Of a DNA stretch of 31,833 nucleotides, positions 1 through 7,573 are shown in pieces (the stretch's first letter is position 1; every line of letters begins with the position of its first letter). Under the pieces are notes generated by a model that saw nothing but the letters and a program-made list of their open reading frames with translations, had not been told where the DNA came from and did no database searches. Both the position numbers and the translations under genes were made by a program. The DNA is from Planctomycetota bacterium (GTDB lineage Bacteria; Planctomycetota; Phycisphaerae; Tepidisphaerales; Tepidisphaeraceae). The stretch covers positions 1-31,833 of the forward strand of contig JAEZED010000193.1 in the NCBI GenBank assembly GCA_023417885.1, given 5' to 3'.

Positions 1-32
1 CGCTTCTATCGCTACCGGGTGCCCCGCCCGTA

Positions 33-650
33 TCAGATCCACCGGTCGCGGATCGATGTCAGCTTCTGCCACTCCTCTTCGTTGTAGATGGGGGGGCAGT
101 GGTCGCACATCGGGCAGATCTGGTCAAAGAACTTCTCAGCGTCGTCGGCGATCTGCTCGGGCGTCTGCCCCATGCTGACGCGCGCCTCGTACACCTCGTC
201 CATCTCCACCGCCAGCCGCAGGGCCTCGGCGCCGGCGTGTGCCTTCACCAGCCGGCCGAGCCGGCCGAACCATTGCTTGGTCATCTCGTCGGCATGCTCC
301 GGCGGCTGCGTGTGGCGCTTCAGTGCGTGGCGGAAAAACTTGAGCTTCGTCGTCCAGGGCGCATCGGGATCCCGCAGCGCGAGGGAGACGTACTGCCCGA
401 CCTTGGCGGCCTCGAAGACCAGGTCGTCGCCATTGCGCTCGGCCTTGTGGGCGACGTGAAGGTACGTCTCCTCGGGCAGGCCGATCTTCGGCATGGGCGG
501 CAGCGGGCCGCGGCCGTGATTGACGTAGCGGCCGGCCTGATTCGGACGAACCGGCGAGGGTTCGCCAGTCATGGAGTCATGACCCGCCACCGCGCTGGCG
601 TGGGCGGGGTCGATGTTTCCAGTCGAATGGGTGGAGGCGGTTTGAGACAT
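33..650 (-). CDS. Hypothetical protein with C-terminal CxxCxxC cluster
   Basis: I do not recognise this 205-residue protein. The start is the ATG at 650-648, chosen because GGAGGA lies 5-6 bases upstream on the minus strand; the frame stays open further upstream but there it has no coding character. The first 50 residues are polar and low in complexity and are probably disordered. The rest looks mostly helical and charged, with no membrane segment or signal peptide. Near the C-terminus Cys179, Cys182 and Cys185 form a tight CxxCxxC group (CPMCDHC) followed by PPIYNEEEW. This could bind a metal or an Fe-S cluster, but no His or fourth Cys is obvious close by. Nothing in the immediate context assigns a role. 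I am confident it is a gene and have no basis for a function. Confidence 0.75.
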   Translation of the reverse strand: MSQTASTHSTGNIDPAHASAVAGHDSMTGEPSPVRPNQAGRYVNHGRGPLPPMPKIGLPEETYLHVAHKAERNGDDLVFEAAKVGQYVSLALRDPDAPWTTKLKFFRHALKRHTQPPEHADEMTKQWFGRLGRLVKAHAGAEALRLAVEMDEVYEARVSMGQTPEQIADDAEKFFDQICPMCDHCPPIYNEEEWQKLTSIRDRWI

Positions 651-1912
651 GACAGTCCTCCGAATCGTCCCGTCGCGCGGCACGCAAAGGGCTCGACGAA
701 ATGCAGTTCCCGCGTGGACTTTGCGGCCGTTCAGACCGGCCGGCGGGCGGGCAGAGAAGCCCGTACTCATGACAACGTCTTCATACGCAGGCGTGGTGAG
801 AGTCGCAGGCCCAGTCGCCCGCAAGGCGCCACGCGATGCTGAGTGTTTCCGAACCCGAAGCGCCGCAGCTGAGCCGGACGGCTCCGGTTCGGCCGTGACT
901 TCCCCCGAAGGAGAAGCGCCAGGCGGAATGACCCGCAACATCCGTATCGGTCACCCGCAGTCCGACGCAGCACAAGTGCGCCGGCCCCCATTGTCGCGTC
1001 GGGCAGGACTGAACCGATACCGTCCGACGCGGCCCCACTCCGGCATCATCCGCCTTCGAATCGCCCCCCGACCTTGTCAACATAGCCGAAGCGGGGTATC
1101 TCCGCAAGAGTTCTCCTCTGAAAGTGCGCCTTGGGCTGACAAACCGTCGCAGCGGGAGGGTTTGTCCGGGTTGGGCGAGCGGGCTGGGCACACTTCAGCC
1201 CCTGCGGGAACAAAAAAGCTGTCACGGGCGTAACAAGGGCTTGATTTTCATTGACTGATGGTCGATATGATCCTGCGCCGACGCAAGTTGGCGAGGCGTC
1301 CGTTGACAGTGCACGCCTTTTTCGGGCTGTTTTCCGGGTCATCCGGGAGGCTGGCCGGGAGCGGACGCCAGGTCGATTCGACCGATTCGCGAAGTCGCCC
1401 GGCGGGTGGAATTGGCTACTGATTCCGAGGCCGCCCGCGGGACGGGTCGACCGGATCGGGAGATCTCCGAGGTCAACCGTTCGTATCGCCGGGGCGTCGG
1501 CATCGCCGTTGCTTACTGCGGCAGGGCCAGCCCCTCACGCAGTTCGGTTGCACGGCTCGCCGTTCACGCGGCGAACGGCTGTGGCCGGGCGTGGGAGCCC
1601 CGCTCTCTCGGTTGTCTCGTTCGGATCGCAACGTCCGTCAACGGCGGGCGGATTGCACCGGCTATGCGGTGCCGTCCCGCATCATGCCGTCGAGGTGGTC
1701 GGGTGATCCTCCCTCCAATGCCATCGGCGCGGAGGGTGAGGCGGTTAGGGCTTTTTATCACAGGTCAAGGAGTTTCCCCAGGCAGGATCGGCCAAAGGCT
1801 CTCCGCACCCGCCCGTCGGGCGAGCGGACACCGCCCCGTTCCACAGTCATCGCCCGTGTCGCAGACGCGCACGGGCAAGGCGAGACTTCATCATTCCGGA
1901 GGCCAAGACGAA
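651..1912. other. Long intergenic stretch without a convincing gene
   Basis: Several frames stay open here on both strands, as is normal in GC-rich DNA. Their translations are rich in Arg, Ser, Pro and Gly, show no domain or membrane pattern and lack good ribosome binding sites. A lower-GC patch at about 1205-1275 contains TTGATT (1241-1246) and TATGAT (1266-1271), but their 19-base spacing is too long for a firm promoter call. Another AT-richer patch lies at about 1745-1765. Two perfect hairpins lie between them and are listed separately. The region may hold the promoter and leader of the PilZ gene downstream, or degraded sequence. Confidence 0.5.
1559..1672. other. Two hairpins upstream of the PilZ gene
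   Basis: The first hairpin pairs GCCGTTC (1559-1565) with GAACGGC (1573-1579) around a 7-base loop. The second pairs GCACCG (1655-1660) with CGGTGC (1667-1672) around the 6-base loop GCTATG. Neither is followed by a T-run, so they are not intrinsic terminators. They could be part of a structured leader RNA or chance inverted repeats in GC-rich DNA. Confidence 0.3.
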
Positions 1913-2290
1913 ATGGCTCGTACGAAGCGTGTCAGCCGGCTGAGCAACTACGTTGCGCCGGCGGTGACATTGGATCGGGATCGCAGGCGCGAGCGCCGCG
2001 GCCCCGTGCGCCGCGAGGCGCAGGTAACCGTGCTCTCCGGGCTCGCCCGGGATGAGCAGTACAACGTCGTGACGCGTGACGCCAGCACGGCGGGCAGCTC
2101 CTTCTACCTGAAGAGCCCCCTGCCGATCGGCACGCGCGTCAAGGTGGTGGAACTGGTGGACGAGCGCCCGCATCGCACCTTCGAGGGCGAAGTGACCCGC
2201 GCGCGTCCCATCAGCAACGGGCGGCACGAGATGAACGTCCGCTACGATCTGCGCCTCGACAAGCCGGAGATCGTCAAGGCGCTGGCCTGA
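1913..2290 (+). CDS. Single-domain PilZ protein (c-di-GMP receptor)
   Basis: This 125-residue protein has the PilZ c-di-GMP signature. An arginine-rich stretch gives RxxxR (Arg29 to Arg33 in RRGPVRRE), and after the first strands comes the second motif DxSxxG (Asp56, Ser58, Gly61 in DASTAG). The following segment (FYLKSPLPIGTRVKV) fits the PilZ beta-barrel. PilZ domains bind cyclic di-GMP through these two motifs and pass the signal on by contact with a partner. There is no other domain, so it would act as an adaptor, probably in the cytoplasm. The start at 1913 is preceded by GGAGG at 1898-1902; the frame is open upstream but not coding-like. c-di-GMP commonly controls exopolysaccharide production, and a polysaccharide locus starts about 9 kb away, but a direct link is only inferred. 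Confidence 0.9.
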   Translation: MARTKRVSRLSNYVAPAVTLDRDRRRERRGPVRREAQVTVLSGLARDEQYNVVTRDASTAGSSFYLKSPLPIGTRVKVVELVDERPHRTFEGEVTRARPISNGRHEMNVRYDLRLDKPEIVKALA

Positions 2291-2380
2291 GGGCCCGCCT
2301 CCGATCGCCCGGCGTTCCTGTCACGGGCACAACCTCACATCGCCACGCCGGTTCTTCGCCAGCGCGCCAACAGGCGCCGG

Positions 2381-3892
2381 TCAGCGGGGTCGCTTCGCGC
2401 CGATGGCGCGCAGGAAACGACCGCCGTTGCGCCGCACCGCCTGCACCAGCGCGCCCGTCCCGGCCCGCGCGCGCTGACGCGCCTGCTCGCCAAGCAGGCG
2501 TAGCCCTGTGAACTGCTGGTACGGCAGGCTCGCCAACTCCGGCCATGCCTCGGCGATCACGGCGTCCGCCAGCCCCTGGCGACGCCGGAACATGGCCGGC
2601 AGCGACATCATCGCGACGAACGCTCGCCGGTGTGAGAAGGCGCTGAGGTTTGCGCCGAACGGCGCCGCCCCGTACATGTGCGGCCCCGCCCAGCAGCCCA
2701 TTCGCTGCTCGATGTAGGCAAGATCCAGCAAGTCGAAGCTGTCCTGGTGGGGCGCCTCGGCCTGCCACCGGCGCCATGCCTCGAGCGTCGCCTGATCACG
2801 CGGCAGGTTCAGCCGCTCCACCAGCGCCTCCGGCGTCGGCGGGCGATTCGGGGCATCCCCCTCGCGCCAGTAGAACGCCCTGCCGACCTCTCCGCCGAAG
2901 CCGGTGATCCAGGCGCGATCCATCTCCAGGTGTCGCCGGCACGCAAGGTCGAAATCGCGTGATTTGCCCCAGTGGCCGGCGAAGCCGGTCCGCAGGAGGT
3001 ACTCCTGCTTCTGCTGCTCGTCCGGCTCGGTCAGCGGGACGCCGACGTGAGCCAGGCCGAAGCGCCGCGCGATGCGGCGGGCGGTGTGGATGTCCGGCTT
3101 GCGCTGCTCGTCTTCGTAGATGAACGTCACGAAGCGGATGCGATCCAGTGCGCCGCGCGCGCAGGCCAGCACCATGCGCGAGTCGCGCCCCGCTGTCAGC
3201 CCCAGGTAGCCGGGCAGCGCCCCCGTGATCCCCTCGATGTTGGCGCGCACCGGCTCGACGATCTCGCGAACGAGCGCGGGGATGCCATCCTGATCGGAGC
3301 GCTCGATTGGGCGGGCCGGCCAATGGCGCACGGGCGCCCACCGCTCCAGATCCAGGTAGTGGTTCGGCAGGAGCCGTCGGACATCCGGGTCGGAGGTCAG
3401 CCCTGCCGGGTGGAACTGGTTGGGCAGCAGCACCGGCTCCGCCGCCTTGCGACGGGCGTATTCCTCCAGCGTCGCAAGATGCATCGCGCTGTTCGTGGAA
3501 GCCAGTCGTGGCGGGTCGGTCGCGTAGACGGCCGACAGGGAGCCGCACGGGTCGAGGTAGAACCGCGCAAGGCCCCCGATCAGGAGAACCGCGGCGAAAC
3601 GTCCGCCGTGCGCGTAGAGCCAGCTTTCGAACGCGTCGCTCCCGGCGTCCCGGGATGCGAACGGAAGCCGTGCCTCCCCCGTGACCTGCCCATTGCCTGC
3701 GGAGATCGCGTACCCGAGCAGCCAGCCTGCCTTCGCGCCGTCGCTCGTGACCAGGGGCGTCACCGGCAGGTTGGGATGGGCCGCGAGTCGCCAGCCGCCG
3801 ATGTCGTGGCTCGGCCAGCCGTCGGGATCGGCAGCATTCGCCTCGCGCTGGAGGATGAACTGGTCGTGAAGCTTGGTGGCCGGCCGGGGCAT
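2381..3892 (-). CDS. Asparagine synthase-related protein lacking the glutaminase cysteine
   Basis: This 503-residue protein has the two-part layout of class B asparagine synthases. The N-terminal part (about 25-190) resembles the Ntn-type glutaminase fold, with a DPCGSLSAVYA segment near residue 114 like the DPxGxxPLYY segment of AsnB, but the protein begins MPRP and has no Cys at position 2. It therefore should not hydrolyse glutamine. The C-terminal part carries a divergent ATP-pyrophosphatase P-loop, LTAGRDSR at 232-239, in place of the usual SGGxDS. Such relatives occur in polysaccharide and peptide-modification loci, where they are presumed to adenylate a carboxylate and form an amide; the substrate here is unknown. 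AAAGGA precedes the ATG at 3892. It converges on the PilZ gene, and a short GC stem (2364-2377) follows its stop without a T-run. Confidence 0.82.
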   Translation of the reverse strand: MPRPATKLHDQFILQREANAADPDGWPSHDIGGWRLAAHPNLPVTPLVTSDGAKAGWLLGYAISAGNGQVTGEARLPFASRDAGSDAFESWLYAHGGRFAAVLLIGGLARFYLDPCGSLSAVYATDPPRLASTNSAMHLATLEEYARRKAAEPVLLPNQFHPAGLTSDPDVRRLLPNHYLDLERWAPVRHWPARPIERSDQDGIPALVREIVEPVRANIEGITGALPGYLGLTAGRDSRMVLACARGALDRIRFVTFIYEDEQRKPDIHTARRIARRFGLAHVGVPLTEPDEQQKQEYLLRTGFAGHWGKSRDFDLACRRHLEMDRAWITGFGGEVGRAFYWREGDAPNRPPTPEALVERLNLPRDQATLEAWRRWQAEAPHQDSFDLLDLAYIEQRMGCWAGPHMYGAAPFGANLSAFSHRRAFVAMMSLPAMFRRRQGLADAVIAEAWPELASLPYQQFTGLRLLGEQARQRARAGTGALVQAVRRNGGRFLRAIGAKRPR

Positions 3893-4127
3893 GCAGCATC
3901 CTTTCCGCGGGTGGCCGTGCGGGGGTCGAAGGTGTTGGAAGAGAGGTCTGACCGGGCGGGATTCGTTCGGCCGGAGGATCCTCAGTAGCAGGAATTCTGA
4001 AATTCAGAGTCAATCAACTGGAGCGATTCGCGACCCTGCTCCGATAGAAACGGTGACAGCCGACGAATCTGGCGGTTTGAGATATCGGACGGTGCCCGGC
4101 GTTGGTGTAAGGGAATGTTAATCTGGC

Positions 4128-4150
4128 GTTTAGCTTCCCTCACGCTAAAC
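4128..4150. repeat. Perfect inverted repeat, possible operator
   Basis: GTTTAGC (4128-4134) and GCTAAAC (4144-4150) form a perfect 7-base inverted repeat around a 9-base spacer. The right arm overlaps the possible -10 element at 4146-4151, a typical place for a repressor site. It could instead be an RNA hairpin. Confidence 0.35.
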
Positions 4151-4151
4151 T
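4146..4151 (+). promoter_or_regulatory. Possible -10 element TAAACT of the small RNA
   Basis: TAAACT matches TATAAT at four of six positions, and transcription from it would start near 4158. The hexamer 17 bases upstream (CTGGCG, 4123-4128) is a poor -35. The wider string GCTAAACT followed by GGGA also occurs at 25855-25862, just ahead of the RTX-protein gene, which makes a promoter role more plausible. Confidence 0.25.
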
Positions 4152-4157
4152 GGGGAA

Positions 4158-4260
4158 ACTTGAAGGATGAGGCGACACCATGCCGCTTCATCGGGGGCGA
4201 CACGGCGCATTTTCTCCCCTCCGGAAGACACCGACCCTCACAGGCGGTGTCTTCTCTTTT
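4158..4260 (+). ncRNA. Candidate small RNA with intrinsic terminator
   Basis: This stretch is proposed from structure alone. It begins about 7 bases after a possible -10 element. It contains a stem in which GATGAGGCG (4166-4174) pairs with CGCTTCATC (4184-4192) with one G-U pair, and it ends in a strong 10-base-pair terminator with a T-rich tail. GGCGACAC appears twice (in and just after the first stem). No known RNA family is recognised; it lacks tmRNA, SRP RNA and common riboswitch cores. A short ATG frame at 4180 with a reasonable ribosome binding site runs through the terminator into the HIT gene antisense, so a leader peptide cannot be excluded. There is no same-strand gene directly downstream until 4781, which favours a free RNA over a riboswitch. 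Confidence 0.3.
4224..4260 (+). terminator. Rho-independent terminator
   Basis: GAAGACACCG (4224-4233) pairs perfectly with CGGTGTCTTC (4245-4254) over ten bases with an 11-base loop, followed by TCTTTT (4255-4260). On the minus strand no T-run follows the stem, so it works only for plus-strand transcription. It would therefore stop the candidate small RNA or plus-strand read-through into the HIT gene, and it does not end the HIT transcript. Confidence 0.65.
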
Positions 4261-4277
4261 GGATTCGAACGCATCCC

Positions 4278-4622
4278 TCAGCCGGGCGGCCACGTGAGCG
4301 GACGGCCGGCGAGGACGTGCAGATGGAGGTGAAACACCTCCTGGCCCGCCCCTGCGCCGCAGTTGAAGACGGTGCGGTAGTCGCGGTGGCCCTCCCGGCT
4401 CATCACGTCCCGGGCCACGAGGAAGAGGTGCCCGATGAGCTCGGCGTCACTCGCCTCCAGGTCATTGAGCGTCGGGATCGGCTTGCGCGGAATCACCAGG
4501 AGGTGAACCGGCGCCTTCGGCCGGATGTCGCGGATCACCACGCACTGGTCATCCTCATGCACGAAGTCTCCCGGGATCTCCCGGGCGATGATCTTCTCGA
4601 AGAGCGTCTTCTGTTCTGCCAT
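4278..4622 (-). CDS. HIT family protein, HINT type (purine nucleoside phosphoramidase-like)
   Basis: The protein has 114 residues, the normal length for HINT-type histidine triad hydrolases. The active-site triad is seen as His98, His100 and His102 in VFHLHLHVLAGRPL, followed by the WPPG ending typical of this branch; His40 in KAPVHLLVIPRKPI matches the other conserved binding segment. Family members hydrolyse AMP-linked phosphoramidates and acyl adenylates in the cytoplasm. I chose the ATG at 4622 over one seven codons upstream because GAGG sits six bases before it and family proteins begin close to the LFEKII segment. It is divergent from the VWA gene. The role is probably housekeeping, and no link to its neighbours is evident. 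Confidence 0.93.
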   Translation of the reverse strand: MAEQKTLFEKIIAREIPGDFVHEDDQCVVIRDIRPKAPVHLLVIPRKPIPTLNDLEASDAELIGHLFLVARDVMSREGHRDYRTVFNCGAGAGQEVFHLHLHVLAGRPLTWPPG

Positions 4623-4709
4623 GGCTGCCTCGTGAGCGCGCATTCTAACAGGAACATCCCTGATCCGGGGGCGACTGAATGGGCGGCGCGGCTCCTCGTC
4701 CCGTGACGC

Positions 4710-4753
4710 GTGCCCCGCAGCGCGGGCACCGGGACGGGGTCAGCGCGTACAAT
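4710..4753 (+). promoter_or_regulatory. Possible promoter with inverted repeat before the VWA gene
   Basis: TACAAT at 4748-4753 matches the -10 consensus at five of six positions, 27 bases before the VWA start codon. No recognisable -35 is present at the right distance. Instead the inverted repeat GTGCCC (4710-4715) and GGGCAC (4724-4729) lies there, which could be an activator or repressor site. The region is the divergent spacer between the HIT and VWA genes. Confidence 0.3.
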
Positions 4754-4780
4754 CGGGGTGAGTTCCAGACGGGAGCGCCG

Positions 4781-5836
4781 ATGAGTCAGTCCAATCCAGC
4801 GGTGTCCGAAGGCTCCGCCGTAGAAGCCGACCCGGTGGCGGGCGCCGGCTACCACCCGAGCTTCTGGCGACGGCCGTGGGTGCAGCAGGTGCTTCCGTGG
4901 GTGACGAGCCTGTCGGTGCACGTCGGGATCATCACGATCGCGCTGATCCTGCTCGCAAGCGGCGCGTTCCACGAGCTGATTCGCCAGGTGACGCAGCCGC
5001 AGGTGAATGTGCCCACCGCCACGCTGGCCGACACGAACATCGGGGGCGTGCCCAACGTGGGCAACATGGACGACGTCACCAGTCCCAATGCCCAGCTCAA
5101 CCCGGTCGAGGAGAGCTCCAACCCGCTGCCGGAGGGGGAAGGCCTTGCCGCCGAGGCGCTGCTCCACTCGGGCAGCCCTGCCGCTGCCGACCGGATGACG
5201 GGCATCACCGGCACCGGCTCGCTGGCCGACGCCCTCGGCGCCGGCGGCGGAGGCGAAGGATCCACCCTCTTCGGTGAGCCGGGAGGCGGCGGGCGGTTCA
5301 TGGGGTTCGACTTCGGCCGTGCGGGCGACGGCAGCGAGGTGACGCGTGTTGTTTTCGTCTGCGACGCCAGCGGAAGCATGGACGGCGAGCCGGAGCTGTT
5401 GCTGGTTGCGGAGTTGAAGGAGGCGATCGACCCGCTGAAGCCCGTGCAGTTCTTCAACGTGCTGTTCTTCCAGTCCAACCGCTACTCGGCGGCCTTCAAC
5501 GACGGGCTGAAGCCGGGGAGCCCGCGATACAAGCAGGTCAGCTACACCTATCTCGATCGCCTGACCGTGGCCGGCAGCACGAATCCACTCCCGGCCCTGG
5601 AGGCGGCCTTCCGGATGCGTCCGCAACTGATCTTCTTCCTGACCGACGGCCGGTTCAATCACCAGGTCGGCTACGACGACGTGATGGAGAAGATCCGGCA
5701 GCTCAACGCGGACAAGGAAGTGATGATCAACACGATCCAGTTCATCAACCGTGACGAGCAGGCGGCCGAGGTGCTGGAGACCATCGCCAAGGAGAACGGC
5801 GGACGGTATCGCTACGTCGGGGAGGACGACCTCTGA
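4781..5836 (+). CDS. Membrane-anchored von Willebrand factor A domain protein
   Basis: The protein has 351 residues. The ATG at 4781 has GGGAG five bases upstream. A single hydrophobic segment at about 44-63 (LSVHVGIITIALILLASGAF) anchors it in the inner membrane, and with no signal cleavage site the rest probably faces the periplasm. A Gly-, Ser- and Pro-rich linker (about 85-180) leads to a VWA domain at about 187-351. Its metal-ion-dependent adhesion site is complete: Asp195, Ser197 and Ser199 (DASGS), Thr267 and Asp289 (FLTDGRF). Such domains bind protein partners through Mg2+. It is the first of five co-directional genes, followed by ExbB and two ExbD subunits, which suggests it forms or senses part of a proton-driven envelope complex. 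It is not TonB or TolA: there is no Pro-Lys spacer and no C-terminal TonB fold. Confidence 0.88.
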   Translation: MSQSNPAVSEGSAVEADPVAGAGYHPSFWRRPWVQQVLPWVTSLSVHVGIITIALILLASGAFHELIRQVTQPQVNVPTATLADTNIGGVPNVGNMDDVTSPNAQLNPVEESSNPLPEGEGLAAEALLHSGSPAAADRMTGITGTGSLADALGAGGGGEGSTLFGEPGGGGRFMGFDFGRAGDGSEVTRVVFVCDASGSMDGEPELLLVAELKEAIDPLKPVQFFNVLFFQSNRYSAAFNDGLKPGSPRYKQVSYTYLDRLTVAGSTNPLPALEAAFRMRPQLIFFLTDGRFNHQVGYDDVMEKIRQLNADKEVMINTIQFINRDEQAAEVLETIAKENGGRYRYVGEDDL

Positions 5837-6012
5837 ACCCCTCGGCCCGTCCGGTTGCGATCTTCCGGGGGAGCCTGCAGAATGAGCTTCCCCCCACCGA
5901 CCCGCCCCTGCCACGCAGACACCCCTCGAGCTTGACCGGCCGCCCTTCCGGCCGCGACATACGGCAACCACGGCCACGATACGACGCCCACAAGGACGCC
6001 AAGGATTGATTC

Positions 6013-7053
6013 ATGCAGCACGATTGTCGCCTCGAGCCGGCATGCACCGATGCCCCCAGCGCTCGCCCGTCGGCGGGCAGCTTCCCGCCGCCCCGTCGCT
6101 GGCGCCTGGGGCTGGCGCGCCTCATGCTGCTGGCCGGCGGGGTTGCGGCGATCACGCTCTTCGCGCGCCGCGCGGTCGCTCAGGACGCCACGCCGGGCAC
6201 CACGGACGCCGCGGGAACGACGCAGGTGGCCGACGTGCCCAACAGCGCCTGGCTCCTGCCGTTCGACAGCCTGGCGGATCTGGAGCCCGTGACGTGGGCG
6301 ATCGTGATCGCGAGCGTGGTCGCGGTGACACTGATCATCCAGGCGTTTCTCCGAGTGCGGCGTGACGTGATCCTCCCGCAGGAGAGCACGCAGCAGATCG
6401 AGCAGTTCATCCAGCAGCGACAGTTCCGGGAACTCGTTGAGTTCACCGCGTCAGACGACAGCTTCGTCAGCCGCACCCTCAGCCCGGCGCTGAAGCGAGC
6501 ACCAAACTACCTGGAGATGCGCGAGGCCCTGGAGACGGGCGTCGCCGAGGAGACGGCCGAGCAGTTCCGCAGGCTCGAGTACATCAACCTCATCGCCAAC
6601 ATCGGCCCGCTGCTGGGCCTGCTGGGCACGGTGGTGGGAATCATGGATGCGTTCCTAGCTATGTACCGGGCCGAGGGGGCGGCGGAGGTGTCGGACCTGG
6701 CCCAGGGCATCTCCACGGCCCTGGGAACGACGATGCTCGGCCTGATCCTGGCGGTGCCGTGCCTCATCGCCTACAGCATCCTGCGCAACAAGGCGGATCG
6801 CCTCACGCAGGAGGGGGCGGAGCTTTCGGAGGAGCTGCTCATCAGCATGCGTGCCGGGCCGCCGCAGCCGCAGGGAGGAATGCAGGCGCAGGGGGTTCCC
6901 CAGCCGCAGCCACAGCAGGCCGCGCAGCAGCAGCAGGCGCGCGTCGTGCGGCCGGTGCCCGCTGGCGTCGCGCAGCAGGCGCAGGCGAACCAAGCGCCGC
7001 GCGGCACGGAGCCACCGCAGGCGCCCCAGTCGCCGCCTGTGCCTGCGCAGTGA
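6013..7053 (+). CDS. exbB: MotA/TolQ/ExbB proton channel family protein
   Basis: The protein has 346 residues. A signal-peptide-like start (basic PPRRWRLGLAR, hydrophobic core 37-50, possible cleavage in AVAQ-DA near 57) precedes the channel domain, as in some long ExbB proteins. Membrane segments lie at about 94-112, 193-215 and 238-256. The hallmark segments are GPLLGLLGTVVGIMDAF (198-214) and TALGTTMLGLILAVP (235-249), which line the channel in ExbB, TolQ and MotA. The last 65 residues are Pro, Gln and Ala rich and should be disordered; this tail is longer than in the E. coli protein. With ExbD-type partners it would convert proton-motive force into movement of periplasmic parts. A 176-base gap separates it from the VWA gene, and AAGG lies about ten bases before the ATG. 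The two ExbD genes follow at once. Confidence 0.93.
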   Translation: MQHDCRLEPACTDAPSARPSAGSFPPPRRWRLGLARLMLLAGGVAAITLFARRAVAQDATPGTTDAAGTTQVADVPNSAWLLPFDSLADLEPVTWAIVIASVVAVTLIIQAFLRVRRDVILPQESTQQIEQFIQQRQFRELVEFTASDDSFVSRTLSPALKRAPNYLEMREALETGVAEETAEQFRRLEYINLIANIGPLLGLLGTVVGIMDAFLAMYRAEGAAEVSDLAQGISTALGTTMLGLILAVPCLIAYSILRNKADRLTQEGAELSEELLISMRAGPPQPQGGMQAQGVPQPQPQQAAQQQQARVVRPVPAGVAQQAQANQAPRGTEPPQAPQSPPVPAQ

Positions 7054-7082
7054 TATCTGGTTCGGTCAATGCCTGATGCCTC

Positions 7083-7556
7083 ATGAAGCGTCGCGCCGCC
7101 CCGCCAGCCCGATCGTCCGTCAACATCACGCCGCTGTGCGACGTGATGCTGTCGCTGCTCATCTTCTTCCTGCTGGTGAGCAAGGCGGGCATCGACACCG
7201 GGGCCGACCAGAGCCTGGAGCTGCCGCTGGCGAGCCTGGGAATCACGCAGGAAGACCTCGACGAGGAGCGCAGCACCAACGCGATGCTCGTCCTGAACAT
7301 CGATCCCGCCCCGGGCGGCGACTACCCCCGCGTCTACGGAAAGTTCTTCAGCACCGGCAAGGAGTTCAGCTACACCGACCAGGCCGAACTGCGGCAGTTC
7401 CTCGCCGCCGTGAAGGACGGCAGGCCTGACTGGGTCGTCGCCGTGCATGCCGACGCGGGAACCCCGTTCTTCCGGATCGAGCCGGTGCTTCAGGCGGTCA
7501 ACACCGCCCAGCCGGCGCAAGTGCGGTTCGCCTTCAATCCCTCCGCCGGCCGCTGA
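7083..7556 (+). CDS. exbD: ExbD/TolR family protein, canonical transmembrane Asp
   Basis: The protein has 157 residues with the ExbD/TolR layout: a short basic cytoplasmic N-terminus, one membrane helix at about 17-34 and a periplasmic domain. The helix starts NITPLCDVMLSLLIFF, matching the family pattern, and Asp20 is the proton-carrying residue (equivalent to Asp25 of E. coli ExbD and Asp23 of TolR). The periplasmic part (about 45-157) ends with VVAVHADAGTPFFRIEPVLQAV, the usual ExbD C-terminal strand and helix. It begins 29 bases after exbB and ends 17 bases before a second exbD, so all three are very likely co-transcribed and assembled. No strong ribosome binding site is visible. Confidence 0.93.
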   Translation: MKRRAAPPARSSVNITPLCDVMLSLLIFFLLVSKAGIDTGADQSLELPLASLGITQEDLDEERSTNAMLVLNIDPAPGGDYPRVYGKFFSTGKEFSYTDQAELRQFLAAVKDGRPDWVVAVHADAGTPFFRIEPVLQAVNTAQPAQVRFAFNPSAGR

Positions 7557-7573
7557 GCGCCGGCCAGTGCCCC

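Larger units (their letters stand above)
3893..4277. other. Intergenic region with candidate small RNA unit
   Basis: The gap lies between two minus-strand genes. It is less GC-rich than its surroundings at about 3990-4160. It contains an inverted repeat, a possible plus-strand -10 element, a structured stretch and an intrinsic terminator that all read on the plus strand, opposite to both neighbours. These parts are listed separately. Confidence 0.5.

Noticed and set aside
649..1233. Open frames on both strands (plus 649-1233, minus 781-1191, minus 1046-1342) as possible genes
   Set aside because: Composition is Arg/Ser/Pro-rich, no ribosome binding site or motif is present, and the frames overlap one another on opposite strands.
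1406..1912. N-terminal extension of the PilZ protein
   Set aside because: The frame is open but the translation has no coding character, and GGAGG before ATG 1913 gives a good start.
1861..1920. Resemblance to a c-di-GMP (GEMM) riboswitch just before the PilZ gene (GCGCACGGGCAAGGC and later CCGGAGGCC)
   Set aside because: The conserved core with ACGCAAAGCCTCCGG is missing and the spacing does not allow the GEMM fold; CCGGAGGCC holds the ribosome binding site.
4180..4332. A small ORF of about 50 codons starting at ATG 4180
   Set aside because: It runs through the terminator stem and then antisense to the HIT gene; its peptide has no recognisable feature. It is kept only as an alternative in the small RNA entry.
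4535..5977. A 480-codon minus-strand frame over the VWA gene
   Set aside because: It is antisense to a gene with a complete MIDAS and lacks any domain.
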